This document shows positions 21,434-30,899 of a stretch of 64,000 bases of DNA, piece after piece. The stretch's first letter is position 1, and each line of letters starts with the position of its first letter. The stretch covers positions 1 through 64,000 of the forward strand of contig NZ_LHVO01000024.1 in NCBI RefSeq assembly GCF_001269925.1. Direction: 5' to 3'. The stretch is from Pseudomonas sp. MIACH (GTDB taxonomy: Bacteria; Pseudomonadota; Gammaproteobacteria; Pseudomonadales; Pseudomonadaceae). A model generated the notes under the pieces. The model did no database searches and was not told the DNA's origin. It saw only the letters and a list, made by a program, of their open reading frames with translations. The position numbers were made by a program, and so were the translations under genes.

Positions 21434-22732
21434 ATGCTCCGTTCCTTGCGCTGTGCTGCTCTGCTGGGCAGCCTTTTTTTGAGTGCGTCAGCACTGGCCG
21501 TCGATATCGACCAAGCCAGCTATGGCTACCCTTTGACCAACCCGTTCGAAGCGACCATCGCCACTACGCCGCCTGACCTTCGGCCCAAACTGCCGGCCGA
21601 TGACGAGATCAACCAGTCGGACTACACCCTGAACATGCGCCCCGAGCGCGAGTTCAGCCTGCCGGACAATTTCTGGGCGGTGAAGAAACTCACTTACCGC
21701 ATCGCCAAGCAGGATCGTGCCGCGCCGCTGATCTTCCTGATCGCGGGCACCGGTGCGCGCTTTGACAGCAGCATCAACGAATACCTGAAAAAACTGTATT
21801 ACCAGGCCGGCTACCATGTGGTGCAACTGTCGTCGCCCACCAGCTTCGACTTCATCGCCTCGGCTTCGCGCTTCGCCACCCCCGGTATCAGCCAGGAAGA
21901 CGCCGAAGACATGTACCGCGTGATGCAGGCCGTGCGTGCCCAGAATGCCTCGCTGCCGGTGACCGACTTCTACCTCACCGGCTACAGCCTCGGCGCGCTG
22001 GATGCGGCGTTTGTCAGCAAACTCGACGAGACCCGCCGCAGCTTCAACTTCAAGAAAGTGCTGCTGCTCAACCCGCCGGTCAACCTCTACACCTCGATCA
22101 CCAACCTCGACAAGCTGGTACAGACCGAGGTCAAGGGCATCAACAACACCACCACGTTCTATGAACTGGTGTTGAACAAGCTGACCCGTTACTTCCAGCA
22201 AAAGGGCTACATCGACCTTAACGACGCCCTGCTCTACGACTTCCAGCAATCCAAGCAGCACCTGACCAACGAACAGATGGCCATGCTGATCGGCACCTCG
22301 TTCCGCTTCTCGGCGGCCGACATCGCCTTTACTTCGGACCTGATCAACCGCCGTGGCCTGATCATCCCGCCGAAATACCCGATCACCGAAGGCACCAGCC
22401 TTACGCCGTTCCTCAAGCGTGCGCTGCAATGCGACTTCGATTGCTACCTCACCGAACAAGTGATCCCGATGTGGCGCGCCCGCTCCGACGGCGGCAGCCT
22501 GTTGCAACTGGTTGACCAGGTCAGCCTGTACGCCCTCAAGGACTACCTGCACGCCAGCCCGAAAATCGCCGTCATGCACAACGCCGACGACGTGATCCTC
22601 GGCCCCGGCGACCTCGGTTTCCTGCGTAAAACCTTCGGCGATCGCTTGACCGTCTACCCGCTGGGCGGCCACTGCGGCAACCTCAATTACCGCGTCAACG
22701 CCGACGCCATGCTGGAGTTTTTCCGTGGCTAA
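21434..22732 (+). CDS. Secreted alpha/beta-fold hydrolase coupled to an MlaA-like gene
   Basis: A 432-residue protein with a cleavable signal peptide (about residues 1-22, LSASALA-VD). The nucleophile elbow appears as TGYSLGALDAAF (GxSxG), with a plausible Asp in HNADDVILGPGD and His in PLGGHCGNLNYR, so a Ser-Asp-His triad is likely. Homologues are often labelled serine/threonine kinase in databases; I see no kinase motif. It overlaps the start of the next gene, an MlaA-family protein, by 8 bp, which suggests a role in outer-membrane lipid handling. This link is inference. Confidence 0.8.
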   Translation: MLRSLRCAALLGSLFLSASALAVDIDQASYGYPLTNPFEATIATTPPDLRPKLPADDEINQSDYTLNMRPEREFSLPDNFWAVKKLTYRIAKQDRAAPLIFLIAGTGARFDSSINEYLKKLYYQAGYHVVQLSSPTSFDFIASASRFATPGISQEDAEDMYRVMQAVRAQNASLPVTDFYLTGYSLGALDAAFVSKLDETRRSFNFKKVLLLNPPVNLYTSITNLDKLVQTEVKGINNTTTFYELVLNKLTRYFQQKGYIDLNDALLYDFQQSKQHLTNEQMAMLIGTSFRFSAADIAFTSDLINRRGLIIPPKYPITEGTSLTPFLKRALQCDFDCYLTEQVIPMWRARSDGGSLLQLVDQVSLYALKDYLHASPKIAVMHNADDVILGPGDLGFLRKTFGDRLTVYPLGGHCGNLNYRVNADAMLEFFRG

Positions 22733-23513
22733 ATATCTTTTGCTGCTTGCCGCCCTGATGTGCGCAGGCGTTGCCAATGCCGATAACAGCAAGGCCCACG
22801 CACCTGTGGTGATGGACTCCGACGGTTTCAAGGAGCCGTTGAGCAAGCTCAAGTTCAACCCGGGCCTGGACCAGCGTGAGTTCGAACGCTCGTCGGTCAA
22901 CGCACTGAATGTGTATGACCCGCTGGAGTCGTGGAACCGCCGCGTGTACCACTTCAACTACCGCTTCGACCAATGGGTTTACCTGCCCGTGGTCGACGGC
23001 TACAAATACGTGACCCCAAGCTTCCTGCGCACCGGCGTGAGCAACTTCTTCAACAACCTGGGCGATGTGCCCAACCTGTTGAACAGCCTGCTGCAACTCA
23101 AGGGCCACCGCTCCCTGGAAACCACCGGGCGCCTGCTGCTCAACACCACCGTCGGCATCGCCGGCCTGTGGGACCCGGCGACCGCCATGGGCCTGCCGCG
23201 CCAGAGCGAAGACTTCGGCCAGACCCTGGGCTTCTACGGCGTACCCGGCGGTGCCTACCTGGTGCTGCCGATCTTCGGCCCGTCGAACCTGCGCGACACC
23301 GGCGGCTTGCTGGTGGACTACACCGCCGAGTCGCAGATCAACTTCCTGAACGTCTCCGAAGTCAGCTCCAACCACCCGGAAATCTGGGCCCTGCGCGCGG
23401 TCGACAAGCGCTACCAGACCAGCTTCCGCTACGGTCAGATGAACTCGCCGTTCGAGTATGAAAAGGTGCGCTACATCTATACGGAATCGCGCAAGTTGCA
23501 GATCGCCGAGTAA
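22725..23513 (+). CDS. MlaA (VacJ) family outer-membrane phospholipid protein
   Basis: A 262-residue MlaA-like protein. MlaA removes misplaced phospholipid from the outer leaflet and feeds it to the MlaFEDB pathway. Family motifs include NVYDPLESWNRRVYHFNY, FNNLGDVPNLLNSLLQL, TTVGIAGLWDPAT and GQTLGFYGVPGGAYLVLP. The signal peptide ends ...LMCAGVANA-DN. A Cys is present, but the residues before it (A-L-M) are not a canonical lipobox, so lipidation is doubtful. No other mla gene is adjacent; its partner here is the upstream hydrolase. Confidence 0.9.
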   Translation: MAKYLLLLAALMCAGVANADNSKAHAPVVMDSDGFKEPLSKLKFNPGLDQREFERSSVNALNVYDPLESWNRRVYHFNYRFDQWVYLPVVDGYKYVTPSFLRTGVSNFFNNLGDVPNLLNSLLQLKGHRSLETTGRLLLNTTVGIAGLWDPATAMGLPRQSEDFGQTLGFYGVPGGAYLVLPIFGPSNLRDTGGLLVDYTAESQINFLNVSEVSSNHPEIWALRAVDKRYQTSFRYGQMNSPFEYEKVRYIYTESRKLQIAE

Positions 23514-23524
23514 ACGCCGCCGAC

Positions 23525-23558
23525 AAAAAAGGCCATTCAAGTGAATGGCCTTTTTTTG
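23525..23558. terminator. Bidirectional terminator
   Basis: A perfect stem AAAAAGGCCATTCA / TGAATGGCCTTTTT with a two-base center lies between the converging MlaA-like and DUF808 genes, with A and T tracts on either side. Confidence 0.9.
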
Positions 23559-23568
23559 TGCCGGCGAT

Positions 23569-24483
23569 TTAAGCCTTCAGTGCTTTCCAGGCCTTGCCGA
23601 CCCCACTGACCAGCGCCAAGACCAGCGCCCCCGCAATAATCCCCGCTACCGCATTGAGCAAGGTCGGCATCAACCACGCCACCGCACCCGCGCTCTGGCT
23701 CACCGATTCAATCCAGTGATGCACCGCCGGCACGCCGTGAGTCAGGATGCCACCGCCGACCATGAACATCGCCGCCGTGCCGATCACCGACAGGCTCTTC
23801 ATCATGTACGGCGCCGCCCGCAGGATCCCGCCACCGATACTGCGAGCCATCTGGCCAGGCTTCTGGGTAAGCCACAGGCCCAGGTCATCCAGCTTGACGA
23901 TGCCAGCCACAAGCCCGTAGACGCCGATGGTCATGACGATGGCGATGCCCGACAGGACAATCACTTGCTGCATCAACGGCGCATCGGCCACGGTGCCGAG
24001 GGTGATGGCGATGATTTCCGCAGAGAGGATGAAGTCGGTACGAATAGCGCCTTTGATCTTGTCCTTTTCAAAGGCCACCAGATCAGTCGCCGGGTTCGCC
24101 ACCGCTTCAACCAGCTGCGCATGGTCGGCCCGGACTTCAGCCTTGCTGTGCAGGAATTTATGCGCGAGCTTCTCGAAGCCTTCGAAACACAGGTAGGCGC
24201 CGCCGAGCATCAACAGCGGTGTGACGGCCCAAGGGGCAAAGGCGCTGATCAACAGCGCAGTGGGCACCAGGATCAACTTGTTGATGAAGGACCCCTTGGC
24301 AACGGCCCACACCACCGGGATTTCCCGCTCGGCACGCACGCCGGAAACCTGCTGGGCGTTGAGCGCCAGGTCATCGCCGAGCACGCCGGCGGTTTTCTTG
24401 GCGGCCATCTTGGTCATCAGGGCGACATCGTCGAGGACGGTGGCGATGTCGTCGATCAACATCAGCAAACTGCTTCCTGCCAT
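23569..24483 (-). CDS. DUF808 family inner-membrane protein (YedI-like)
   Basis: A 304-residue protein starting [23 protein letters not shown] at 24483, the usual start for the family. Several membrane helices are visible (about 75-105, 165-185, 195-220, 235-255 and 265-300) after an amphipathic N-terminus. The open frame runs on to 25068 in antisense to the TetR gene and that extension is not real. The function of DUF808 proteins is not established. Confidence 0.9.
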   Translation of the reverse strand: MAGSSLLMLIDDIATVLDDVALMTKMAAKKTAGVLGDDLALNAQQVSGVRAEREIPVVWAVAKGSFINKLILVPTALLISAFAPWAVTPLLMLGGAYLCFEGFEKLAHKFLHSKAEVRADHAQLVEAVANPATDLVAFEKDKIKGAIRTDFILSAEIIAITLGTVADAPLMQQVIVLSGIAIVMTIGVYGLVAGIVKLDDLGLWLTQKPGQMARSIGGGILRAAPYMMKSLSVIGTAAMFMVGGGILTHGVPAVHHWIESVSQSAGAVAWLMPTLLNAVAGIIAGALVLALVSGVGKAWKALKA

Positions 24484-24618
24484 GAAACGCACTTCCGTAA
24501 GAGAAAAGATGACGCGAGCATAGCGCGGCGCAAGGCGTTGCGGACACATTGTTGAGGCTCGCGGATAGCCGGTGCTAACATGCCCGACCGCCTGCACTGG
24601 CAAGGAAAACCCTGGTTT

Positions 24619-25224
24619 ATGAGCACCATTCGCGAGCGCAACAAAGAAAAGATCCTGCGGGCGGCGAGCGAGGAGTTTGCCGACAAGGGCTTCGCCGCGA
24701 CCAAAACCAGCGACATCGCCGCCAAGGCCGGGCTGCCCAAGCCCAACGTCTATTACTACTTCAAGTCCAAGGACAACCTCTACCGCGAGGTGCTCGAAAG
24801 CATAATCGAGCCGATCCTGGCGGCGTCCACGCCCTTCAACCCCGAGGGTGAACCTTCGGTGGTGCTGAGCAATTACATCCGCTCGAAAATCCGCATCTCC
24901 CGCGACCTGCCCTTCGCCTCCAAGGTGTTCGCCAGCGAAATCATGCACGGCGCGCCGCACCTGAGTGCCGATCAGGTCGAACAACTCAACGCCCAGGCCA
25001 AGCACAATATCGACTGCATCCAGAGCTGGGTGGATCGCGGGTTGATTGCAGCTATCGACCCTAATCACCTGATGTTCAGCATCTGGGCGGCGACGCAGAC
25101 GTATGCGGATTTCGACTGGCAGATTTCGGCGGTGACCGGCAAAGCCAAGCTGGATGAAGCCGATTATGAAGCGGCGGCGCAGACGATTATTCGGTTGGTG
25201 CTCAAGGGCTGTGCGCCGGACTGA
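24619..25224 (+). CDS. TetR family transcriptional regulator, RutR-like
   Basis: A 201-residue repressor. The helix-turn-helix spans about residues 10-55 ([14 protein letters not shown]...[28 protein letters not shown]). The C-terminal ligand domain, with the pattern [22 protein letters not shown] and [20 protein letters not shown], resembles E. coli RutR, which responds to pyrimidine-derived ligands. The ATG at 24619 is chosen as the family start. It lies near the glyoxylate gene cluster, so control of purine or pyrimidine catabolism is a reasonable guess. Confidence 0.88.
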   Translation: MSTIRERNKEKILRAASEEFADKGFAATKTSDIAAKAGLPKPNVYYYFKSKDNLYREVLESIIEPILAASTPFNPEGEPSVVLSNYIRSKIRISRDLPFASKVFASEIMHGAPHLSADQVEQLNAQAKHNIDCIQSWVDRGLIAAIDPNHLMFSIWAATQTYADFDWQISAVTGKAKLDEADYEAAAQTIIRLVLKGCAPD

Positions 25225-25244
25225 TGCACCGAGGTGCCTGTGCC

Positions 25245-25319
25245 GATCGGGAGCAAGCCCCCTCCCACATTTTGAACGCGAACACGGTCAACAGTGTGGG
25301 AGGGGGCTTGCTCCCGATG
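25245..25319. repeat. Paired REP element
   Basis: GATCGGGAGCAAGCCCCCTC and its inverted copy flank about 25 bases of unrelated sequence, between the converging TetR and glcG-like genes. Confidence 0.8.
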
Positions 25320-25342
25320 AGGCCCTTCCAGTCACACACGAC

Positions 25343-25783
25343 TTAAGCTGACACCCCCGCATCCGCCATCAACCCCATCCCCTCGATCGCCGTGATCGCA
25401 CACTGCTCATCGATATCCGACGTGTCCCCGCTGATCCCGATTGCCCCCAGTACCACCCCGGCCTGATCCCGAATCAACACCCCACCCGGTGCCGGCACCA
25501 CGCTGCCCTGCCCCAGGCTGTTCAACGCCGCGATAAACGCCGGCCGTTGCTGTGCATCCAGTGCCAGCAGGCGCGAGCCCTTGCCCAGCGCAATCGCGCC
25601 CCAGGCCTTGCCGATGGCGATCTGCGGGCGCAGCAGGCTGGCGCCGTCTTCGCGCTGCAGGGTGATCAAGTGGCCGCCGCTGTCGAGGACCGCGATGGTC
25701 AGCGGCGCGGCTGAAATCGTGCGGCCGGCGCTGAGGGCCTGGCTGGCCAGTTGGGTGGCAATCTTCAAGGTTAAAGCGCTCAT
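25343..25783 (-). CDS. GlcG/HbpS family protein
   Basis: A 146-residue small soluble protein with the family pattern APLTIAVLDSGGHLITLQREDGA, GGVLIRDQAGVVLGAIGISGDTSDIDEQCA. Members are encoded beside glycolate, glyoxylate and propanediol genes; some bind haem or ligands, but no enzyme activity is agreed. Here it is divergent from gcl, which supports a role linked to glyoxylate use. Control probably lies in the shared 256-bp intergenic region. Confidence 0.88.
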   Translation of the reverse strand: MSALTLKIATQLASQALSAGRTISAAPLTIAVLDSGGHLITLQREDGASLLRPQIAIGKAWGAIALGKGSRLLALDAQQRPAFIAALNSLGQGSVVPAPGGVLIRDQAGVVLGAIGISGDTSDIDEQCAITAIEGMGLMADAGVSA

Positions 25784-25825
25784 GGTGCCGTCCTTCTTTT
25801 GTTATTGGGAAAGCGGTGGAGGTCT

Positions 25826-25849
25826 GTTTGATCAGATGCCCGATCAAAC
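25826..25849. promoter_or_regulatory. Inverted repeat upstream of the glcG-like gene
   Basis: GTTTGATC and GATCAAAC are separated by 8 bases, forming a 24-bp dyad 43 bases upstream of the glcG-like start codon. It is a candidate site for a dimeric repressor such as the nearby TetR protein. Confidence 0.5.
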
Positions 25850-25874
25850 GAATAGAACACAATGACATTTAATT

Positions 25875-25884
25875 TTGTATACAA
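25875..25884. promoter_or_regulatory. TTGTATACAA operator, distal copy
   Basis: Perfect 10-bp palindrome TTGTATACAA, identical to the copy at 26003-26012 and 128 bases from it. The TGTATACA core is typical of GntR-family (FadR/VanR subgroup) sites. It lies between glcG and gcl. Confidence 0.6.
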
Positions 25885-25957
25885 TATTTTCGCACAAAGG
25901 CTCCATACGTCGAAAAAAGCCGTTCCGACCAACGCAAAGGCCAATCAATAAAATGGA

Positions 25958-25987
25958 TTGACCTGCGCCGTCCGCCGTGAATACACT
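25958..25987 (+). promoter_or_regulatory. Candidate gcl promoter
   Basis: TTGACC at 25958-25963 and TACACT at 25982-25987 with an 18-bp spacer. Transcription would begin near 25994, just before the proximal TTGTATACAA palindrome, a position where a bound repressor would block transcription. Confidence 0.5.
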
Positions 25988-26002
25988 TTGGCCAGACACC
26001 AC

Positions 26003-26012
26003 TTGTATACAA
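26003..26012. promoter_or_regulatory. TTGTATACAA operator, proximal copy
   Basis: Second perfect copy of the TTGTATACAA palindrome, 27 bases before the gcl start codon and just after the likely transcription start. Confidence 0.6.
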
Positions 26013-26039
26013 TTACAAAACGCAAGAGGCACCAAAATC

Positions 26040-27815
26040 ATGAGCAAAATGAGAGCAATCGAAGCCGCCGTCCTGGTCATGCGCCGTGAAGGCGTGGACA
26101 CCGCCTTCGGTATCCCAGGCGCTGCGATCAACCCGCTGTACTCGGCCTTGCAGAAGGTGGGTGGCATCGATCACGTCCTTGCTCGCCACGTTGAAGGCGC
26201 CTCGCACATGGCCGAGGGTTACACCCGCACCAAGGCCGGCAATATCGGCGTGTGCATCGGCACCTCGGGCCCGGCGGGCACCGACATGGTCACCGGCCTC
26301 TACAGCGCCTCGGCGGACTCGATCCCGATCCTGTGCATCACCGGCCAGGCGCCACGGGCCCGCATGCACAAGGAAGACTTCCAGGCCGTGGACATCACCA
26401 GCATTGTCAAGCCGGTGACCAAGTGGGCGACCACCGTCCTCGAACCGGGCCAAGTGCCGTACGCGTTCCAGAAAGCCTTCTATGAAATGCGCTCCGGCCG
26501 TCCTGGCCCGGTGCTGATCGACCTGCCGTTCGACGTGCAGATGGCCGAAATCGAATTCGACATCGACGCCTACCAGCCGCTGCCCCTGGCCAAGCCATTG
26601 GCCACGCGCATCCAGGTCGAAAAGGCCCTGGCCCTGCTGGATCAGGCTGAACGCCCGTTGCTGGTGAGCGGTGGCGGTGTGATCAACGCCGACGCCAGCG
26701 AACTGCTGGTGGAGTTCGCCGAACTGACCGGCATCCCGGTGATCCCGACGCTGATGGGCTGGGGCACCATTCCCGACGATCACCCGCAGATGGTCGGCAT
26801 GGTCGGCCTGCAAACCTCCCACCGCTACGGTAACGCGACGCTGCTCAAGTCCGACGTGGTGCTGGGGATCGGTAACCGTTGGGCCAACCGCCACACCGGT
26901 TCAGTGGAGGTGTACACCGAAGGCCGTAAATTCATTCACGTCGACATCGAACCGACGCAGATTGGCCGCGTATTCACCCCGGACCTGGGCATCGTGTCCG
27001 ACGCCGGCTCCGCGCTGACGATGTTCATTGAAGTGGCCCGCGAGTGGAAAGCCGCCGGCAAGCTCAAGGACCGCAGCGCCTGGCTGCATGACTGCCAGCA
27101 GCGCAAGGCGACCCTGCACCGCAAGACCCACTTCGACAACGTGCCGGTCAAGCCGCAACGGGTCTACGAAGAGATGAACCAGGTGTTCGGCAAAGACACC
27201 TGCTACGTCAGCACCATCGGCCTGTCGCAGATTGCCGGCGCGCAGTTCCTGCATGTGTACAAGCCACGCCACTGGATCAACTGCGGCCAGGCCGGTCCGT
27301 TGGGCTGGACCATTCCTGCGGCGCTGGGCGTGGTCAAGGCCGACCCGAGCCGCAAGGTGGTGGCGCTGTCCGGCGACTATGACTTCCAGTTCATGATCGA
27401 AGAGCTGGCCGTGGGCGCGCAGTTCAAGCTGCCGTACATCCATGTAGTGGTGAACAACTCCTACCTGGGACTGATCCGCCAGGCCCAGCGCGGGTTTGAA
27501 ATGGACTACTGCGTGCAGTTGTCTTTCGACAACCTCAACGCGCCGGAGCTGAACGGTTATGGCGTCGACCACGTCGCAGTTGCAGAAGGCCTGGGTTGCA
27601 AGGCCCTGCGCGTGTTCGAACCGGGACAGATCGCGCCGGCGTTGCGCAAGGCCGAACAAATGATCGAGGAGTTCAAGGTGCCGGTGATCGTCGAGATCAT
27701 TCTGGAGCGCGTGACCAATATTTCCATGGGCACCGAAATCAACGCCGTCAACGAATTCGAAGACTTGGCCCTGGTCGGCAACGATGCACCGACTGCCATT
27801 TCCCTGCTCGATTAA
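26040..27815 (+). CDS. gcl: Glyoxylate carboligase (tartronate-semialdehyde synthase)
   Basis: ThDP- and FAD-dependent enzyme joining two glyoxylate to give tartronate semialdehyde and CO2. The 591 residues starting [29 protein letters not shown] match the Gcl family. The usual ThDP-activating Glu is replaced in this family by Val, consistent with [12 protein letters not shown] lying elsewhere and [15 protein letters not shown] here. The Mg/ThDP motif is [15 protein letters not shown]...NNSYLG. First gene of a five-gene run (hyi, glxR, ttuD, pyk). Confidence 0.97.
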   Translation: MSKMRAIEAAVLVMRREGVDTAFGIPGAAINPLYSALQKVGGIDHVLARHVEGASHMAEGYTRTKAGNIGVCIGTSGPAGTDMVTGLYSASADSIPILCITGQAPRARMHKEDFQAVDITSIVKPVTKWATTVLEPGQVPYAFQKAFYEMRSGRPGPVLIDLPFDVQMAEIEFDIDAYQPLPLAKPLATRIQVEKALALLDQAERPLLVSGGGVINADASELLVEFAELTGIPVIPTLMGWGTIPDDHPQMVGMVGLQTSHRYGNATLLKSDVVLGIGNRWANRHTGSVEVYTEGRKFIHVDIEPTQIGRVFTPDLGIVSDAGSALTMFIEVAREWKAAGKLKDRSAWLHDCQQRKATLHRKTHFDNVPVKPQRVYEEMNQVFGKDTCYVSTIGLSQIAGAQFLHVYKPRHWINCGQAGPLGWTIPAALGVVKADPSRKVVALSGDYDFQFMIEELAVGAQFKLPYIHVVVNNSYLGLIRQAQRGFEMDYCVQLSFDNLNAPELNGYGVDHVAVAEGLGCKALRVFEPGQIAPALRKAEQMIEEFKVPVIVEIILERVTNISMGTEINAVNEFEDLALVGNDAPTAISLLD

Positions 27816-27825
27816 GGAGAACCCT

Positions 27826-28608
27826 ATGCCGCGCTTTGCCGCCAACCTGTCCATGCTGTTTACCGAGCAGGACTTTCTCGCTCGCTTCAAAGCCGCTGCC
27901 GATGCCGGTTTCCAGGGTGTCGAGTACCTGTTCCCCTACGAATTCAGCTCGGCTGACATCAAGGCCCAGCTCGACGCCCACGGCCTGACCCAGGTGCTGT
28001 TCAACCTGCCGGCCGGTGACTGGGCCAAGGGCGAACGCGGCCTGGCGTGCCACCCGGACCGGGTCGAGGAATTCCGTGCTGGGGTCACGCTGGCCATCGC
28101 CTACGCCCAGGTGCTGGGCAATACCCAGATCAACTGCCTGGCGGGGATTCGGCCGCAGGGTGTGGATGATGAAACCGTGGAAAAGACCTTTGTCGCCAAC
28201 CTCAAGTACGCCGCCGACAAGCTGCAAGCAGTAGGCATCAAGCTGGTCATGGAAATGATCAACACCCGCGACATTCCGGGCTTCTACCTCAACAACACCG
28301 CCCAGGCCCTGTCGATTCGCGAACAGGTGGGCAGTGACAACCTGTTCCTGCAGTACGACATCTACCACATGCAAATCATGGAAGGCGATCTGGCCCGGAC
28401 CATGGCCGCGCATCTGGGGGAGATCAACCACATCCAGCTGGCGGACAACCCTGGGCGCAATGAGCCGGGAACGGGGGAGATCAACTACCGCTTCCTGTTC
28501 GAACATCTGGACCGCATCGGTTACCAGGGTTGGGTCGGCTGTGAGTACAAGCCGTTGACCACCACCGAAGCGGGTTTGGGCTGGCTTAAAACCCACAATG
28601 CTATCTGA
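27826..28608 (+). CDS. hyi: Hydroxypyruvate isomerase
   Basis: TIM-barrel enzyme interconverting hydroxypyruvate and tartronate semialdehyde. The 260 residues start MPRFAANLSMLFTE, 10 bases after gcl with the ribosome site AAGGAGA. Metal-ligand regions are visible in VMEMINTRDIPGFYLN, QYDIYHMQIMEGD and the C-terminal GWVGCEYKP. It is the standard partner of gcl. Confidence 0.95.
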   Translation: MPRFAANLSMLFTEQDFLARFKAAADAGFQGVEYLFPYEFSSADIKAQLDAHGLTQVLFNLPAGDWAKGERGLACHPDRVEEFRAGVTLAIAYAQVLGNTQINCLAGIRPQGVDDETVEKTFVANLKYAADKLQAVGIKLVMEMINTRDIPGFYLNNTAQALSIREQVGSDNLFLQYDIYHMQIMEGDLARTMAAHLGEINHIQLADNPGRNEPGTGEINYRFLFEHLDRIGYQGWVGCEYKPLTTTEAGLGWLKTHNAI

Positions 28609-28627
28609 CCGACACCACACAAAACCC

Positions 28628-28652
28628 TGTGGGAGGGGGCTTGCCCACTCCC
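28628..28652. repeat. Single REP copy inside the gcl operon
   Basis: One G-rich core, CTGTGGGAGGGGGCTTGCCC, lies between hyi and glxR. A solitary hairpin here could protect the upstream mRNA or reduce downstream expression. Confidence 0.65.
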
Positions 28653-28673
28653 ATATAAGAAGAGGATTTCATC

Positions 28674-29564
28674 ATGGCTAAAATCGGATTTATCGGCACC
28701 GGCATCATGGGCCAACCCATGGCCGCGAACCTGCAGAAAGCCGGTCATCAACTGTTTCTTTCCGAGCACCACGGCAAGGCACCGGCCGAGCTGATCAGCG
28801 CCGGCGCAGTCGCCTTGGCCAACCCGCAGCAAGTCGCCCAGGAAGCCGAGTTCATTATCGTCATGGTTCCCGACACGCCGCAGGTCGACGACGTGCTGTT
28901 TCGCGCCGACGGTGTAGCGGCGGGCCTGTCGCCCAACAAAGTGGTGATCGACATGAGCTCGATCTCCCCCACAGCCACCAAAGCGTTTGCCGCCAGGATC
29001 AATGAGACCGGCGCGCAGTACCTGGATGCACCGGTGTCCGGCGGCGAAGTCGGCGCCAAGGCCGGGACCTTGAGCATCATGGTCGGTGGCGAGCCGCAGA
29101 CCTTCGAACGTGCGCTGCCGCTGTTCCAGAGCATGGGCAAAAACATCACCCTGGTGGGCGGCAATGGCGACGGCCAGACCGCCAAAGTGGCCAACCAGAT
29201 CATCGTCGCGCTGAATATCCAGGCAGTGGCCGAAGCGCTGCTGTTCGCCGCCAAGAACGGCGCCGACCCGGCCAAGGTGCGTGAAGCGCTGATGGGCGGC
29301 TTTGCCTCGTCGAAGATCCTCGAAGTGCACGGCGAACGCATGATCAAGGGCACCTTCGATCCGGGCTTTCGCATCAACCTGCACCAGAAGGACCTCAACC
29401 TGGCCCTGGCCGGTGCCAAGGAGCTGGGGATCAACCTGCCGAACACCGCCGGCACCCAGCAGGTATTCAGCACGTGCGCGGCGATTGGCGGCGGGAATTG
29501 GGACCACTCGGCGTTGATCAAGGGGTTGGAGCATATGGCGAACTTCTCGATTCGAGATAAATAA
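28674..29564 (+). CDS. glxR: Tartronate semialdehyde reductase (2-hydroxy-3-oxopropionate reductase)
   Basis: NAD(P)H-dependent beta-hydroxyacid dehydrogenase turning tartronate semialdehyde into D-glycerate. The N-terminal IGFIGTGIMGQPMAANLQKAGH is the dinucleotide-binding and family signature, DAPVSGGEVGAKAGTLSIMVGG is the substrate-binding segment, and the catalytic Lys is in GDGQTAKVANQIIV. It has 296 residues and lies 65 bp after hyi. Confidence 0.96.
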   Translation: MAKIGFIGTGIMGQPMAANLQKAGHQLFLSEHHGKAPAELISAGAVALANPQQVAQEAEFIIVMVPDTPQVDDVLFRADGVAAGLSPNKVVIDMSSISPTATKAFAARINETGAQYLDAPVSGGEVGAKAGTLSIMVGGEPQTFERALPLFQSMGKNITLVGGNGDGQTAKVANQIIVALNIQAVAEALLFAAKNGADPAKVREALMGGFASSKILEVHGERMIKGTFDPGFRINLHQKDLNLALAGAKELGINLPNTAGTQQVFSTCAAIGGGNWDHSALIKGLEHMANFSIRDK

Positions 29565-29618
29565 CCCCCCTTTGAAATGGCTGCACCTCTAATAACAAAA
29601 ATACCCGGGAGCCCGCTT

Positions 29619-30899
29619 ATGTCGGTCGATCCGCAACACCTGCTTCGCGAGCTGTTTGCCACAGCCATCGACGCCGCCCACCCCCGGCACGTCCTTGAAC
29701 CCTACCTGCCCGCCGACCGCAGCGGCCGTGTGATCGTGATCGGCGCGGGCAAGGCGGCAGCCGCCATGGCGCTGGTCGTCGAGAAAAGCTGGCAGGGCGA
29801 AGTCTCGGGCCTGGTGGTCACCCGCTACGGCCACGGCGCCCCTTGCCAGAAAATCGAAGTGGTCGAAGCCGCCCACCCGGTGCCCGATGCCGCCGGCCTT
29901 GCAGTGGCCAAGCGCGTGCTGGAACTGATCAGCAACCTGAGTGAAGACGATCGCGTGATCTTCCTGCTCTCCGGCGGCGGCTCGGCACTCCTGGCACTGC
30001 CTGCCGAAGGCATCAGCCTGGCCGACAAGCAGGCCATCAACAAAGCCCTGCTCAAATCCGGCGCCACCATTGGCGAGATAAATTGCGTACGCAAGCACCT
30101 CTCGGCGATCAAGGGCGGTCGGCTGGCCAAGGCGGCCTGGCCGGCGACGGTCTACACCTACGCGATTTCCGATGTGCCGGGCGACCAAGCCACGGTCATC
30201 GCCTCCGGCCCCACGGTCGGCGACCCGAGCACCTCGCAACAGGCCCTGGCGATCCTCAAGCGCTACGGTATCGATGCCCCGGCGTCCGTGCGCAGCTGGT
30301 TGCAGAACCCGGCCTCGGAAACCGTCAAGCCCGGCGACCCGGTACTCGCCCGCAGCCACTTCCAGTTGATCGCACGCCCACAACAATCACTGGAAGCAGT
30401 GGCGGTGAAAGTCCGCCAGGCCGGTTTCAGCCCGCTGATCCTCGGCGACCTGGAAGGCGAAGCACGGGACGTGGCCAAAGTGCACGCCGGCATCGCACGG
30501 CAAATCGTGCAGCACGGCCAGCCGCTGGCGGCGCCGTGCGTGATCCTCTCGGGGGGTGAAACCACCGTCACCATGCGCGGCAACGGCCGTGGCGGGCGCA
30601 ACGCCGAATTCCTGTTGAGCCTGACCGACAGCCTCAAAGGCCTGCCCGGCGTGTACGCCCTGGCCGGCGACACCGACGGCATCGACGGCTCGGAAGACAA
30701 CGCCGGCGCGATCATGACGCCGAGCAGCTATACGCGTGCCGAAGCCCTGGGCCTGTCGGCCAGCGACGAGTTGGATAACAACAACGGCTACGGCTACTTC
30801 GCCGCCCTCGACGGCTTGATCGTTACCGAGCCGACCCGCACCAATGTCAATGACTTGCGCGCCATCCTGATCCTTGAGACTGCCAACCATGACGCCTGA
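29619..30899 (+). CDS. ttuD: Glycerate 2-kinase / MOFRL-family protein
   Basis: A 426-residue DUF4147-MOFRL protein of the type annotated as glycerate kinase or hydroxypyruvate reductase (TtuD). It should phosphorylate D-glycerate to 2-phosphoglycerate, feeding pyk directly downstream by way of enolase. Motifs: VIVIGAGKAAAAMA, FLLSGGGSALLALP, ILSGGETTVTMRGNGRGGRNAEFLL and ALAGDTDGIDGSEDNAGA. The start at 29619 follows a CCCGGGAG ribosome site. Its end overlaps pyk by 11 bp. Confidence 0.92.
   Translation: MSVDPQHLLRELFATAIDAAHPRHVLEPYLPADRSGRVIVIGAGKAAAAMALVVEKSWQGEVSGLVVTRYGHGAPCQKIEVVEAAHPVPDAAGLAVAKRVLELISNLSEDDRVIFLLSGGGSALLALPAEGISLADKQAINKALLKSGATIGEINCVRKHLSAIKGGRLAKAAWPATVYTYAISDVPGDQATVIASGPTVGDPSTSQQALAILKRYGIDAPASVRSWLQNPASETVKPGDPVLARSHFQLIARPQQSLEAVAVKVRQAGFSPLILGDLEGEARDVAKVHAGIARQIVQHGQPLAAPCVILSGGETTVTMRGNGRGGRNAEFLLSLTDSLKGLPGVYALAGDTDGIDGSEDNAGAIMTPSSYTRAEALGLSASDELDNNNGYGYFAALDGLIVTEPTRTNVNDLRAILILETANHDA

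Noticed and set aside
21434..22732. Reading this gene as a serine/threonine protein kinase
   Set aside because: Homologues are sometimes labelled so, but no kinase motif is visible, whereas GYSLG and a signal peptide point to an alpha/beta hydrolase.
24484..25068. Upstream extension of the DUF808 gene
   Set aside because: It runs antisense through the TetR gene; the family start [12 protein letters not shown] is at 24483.
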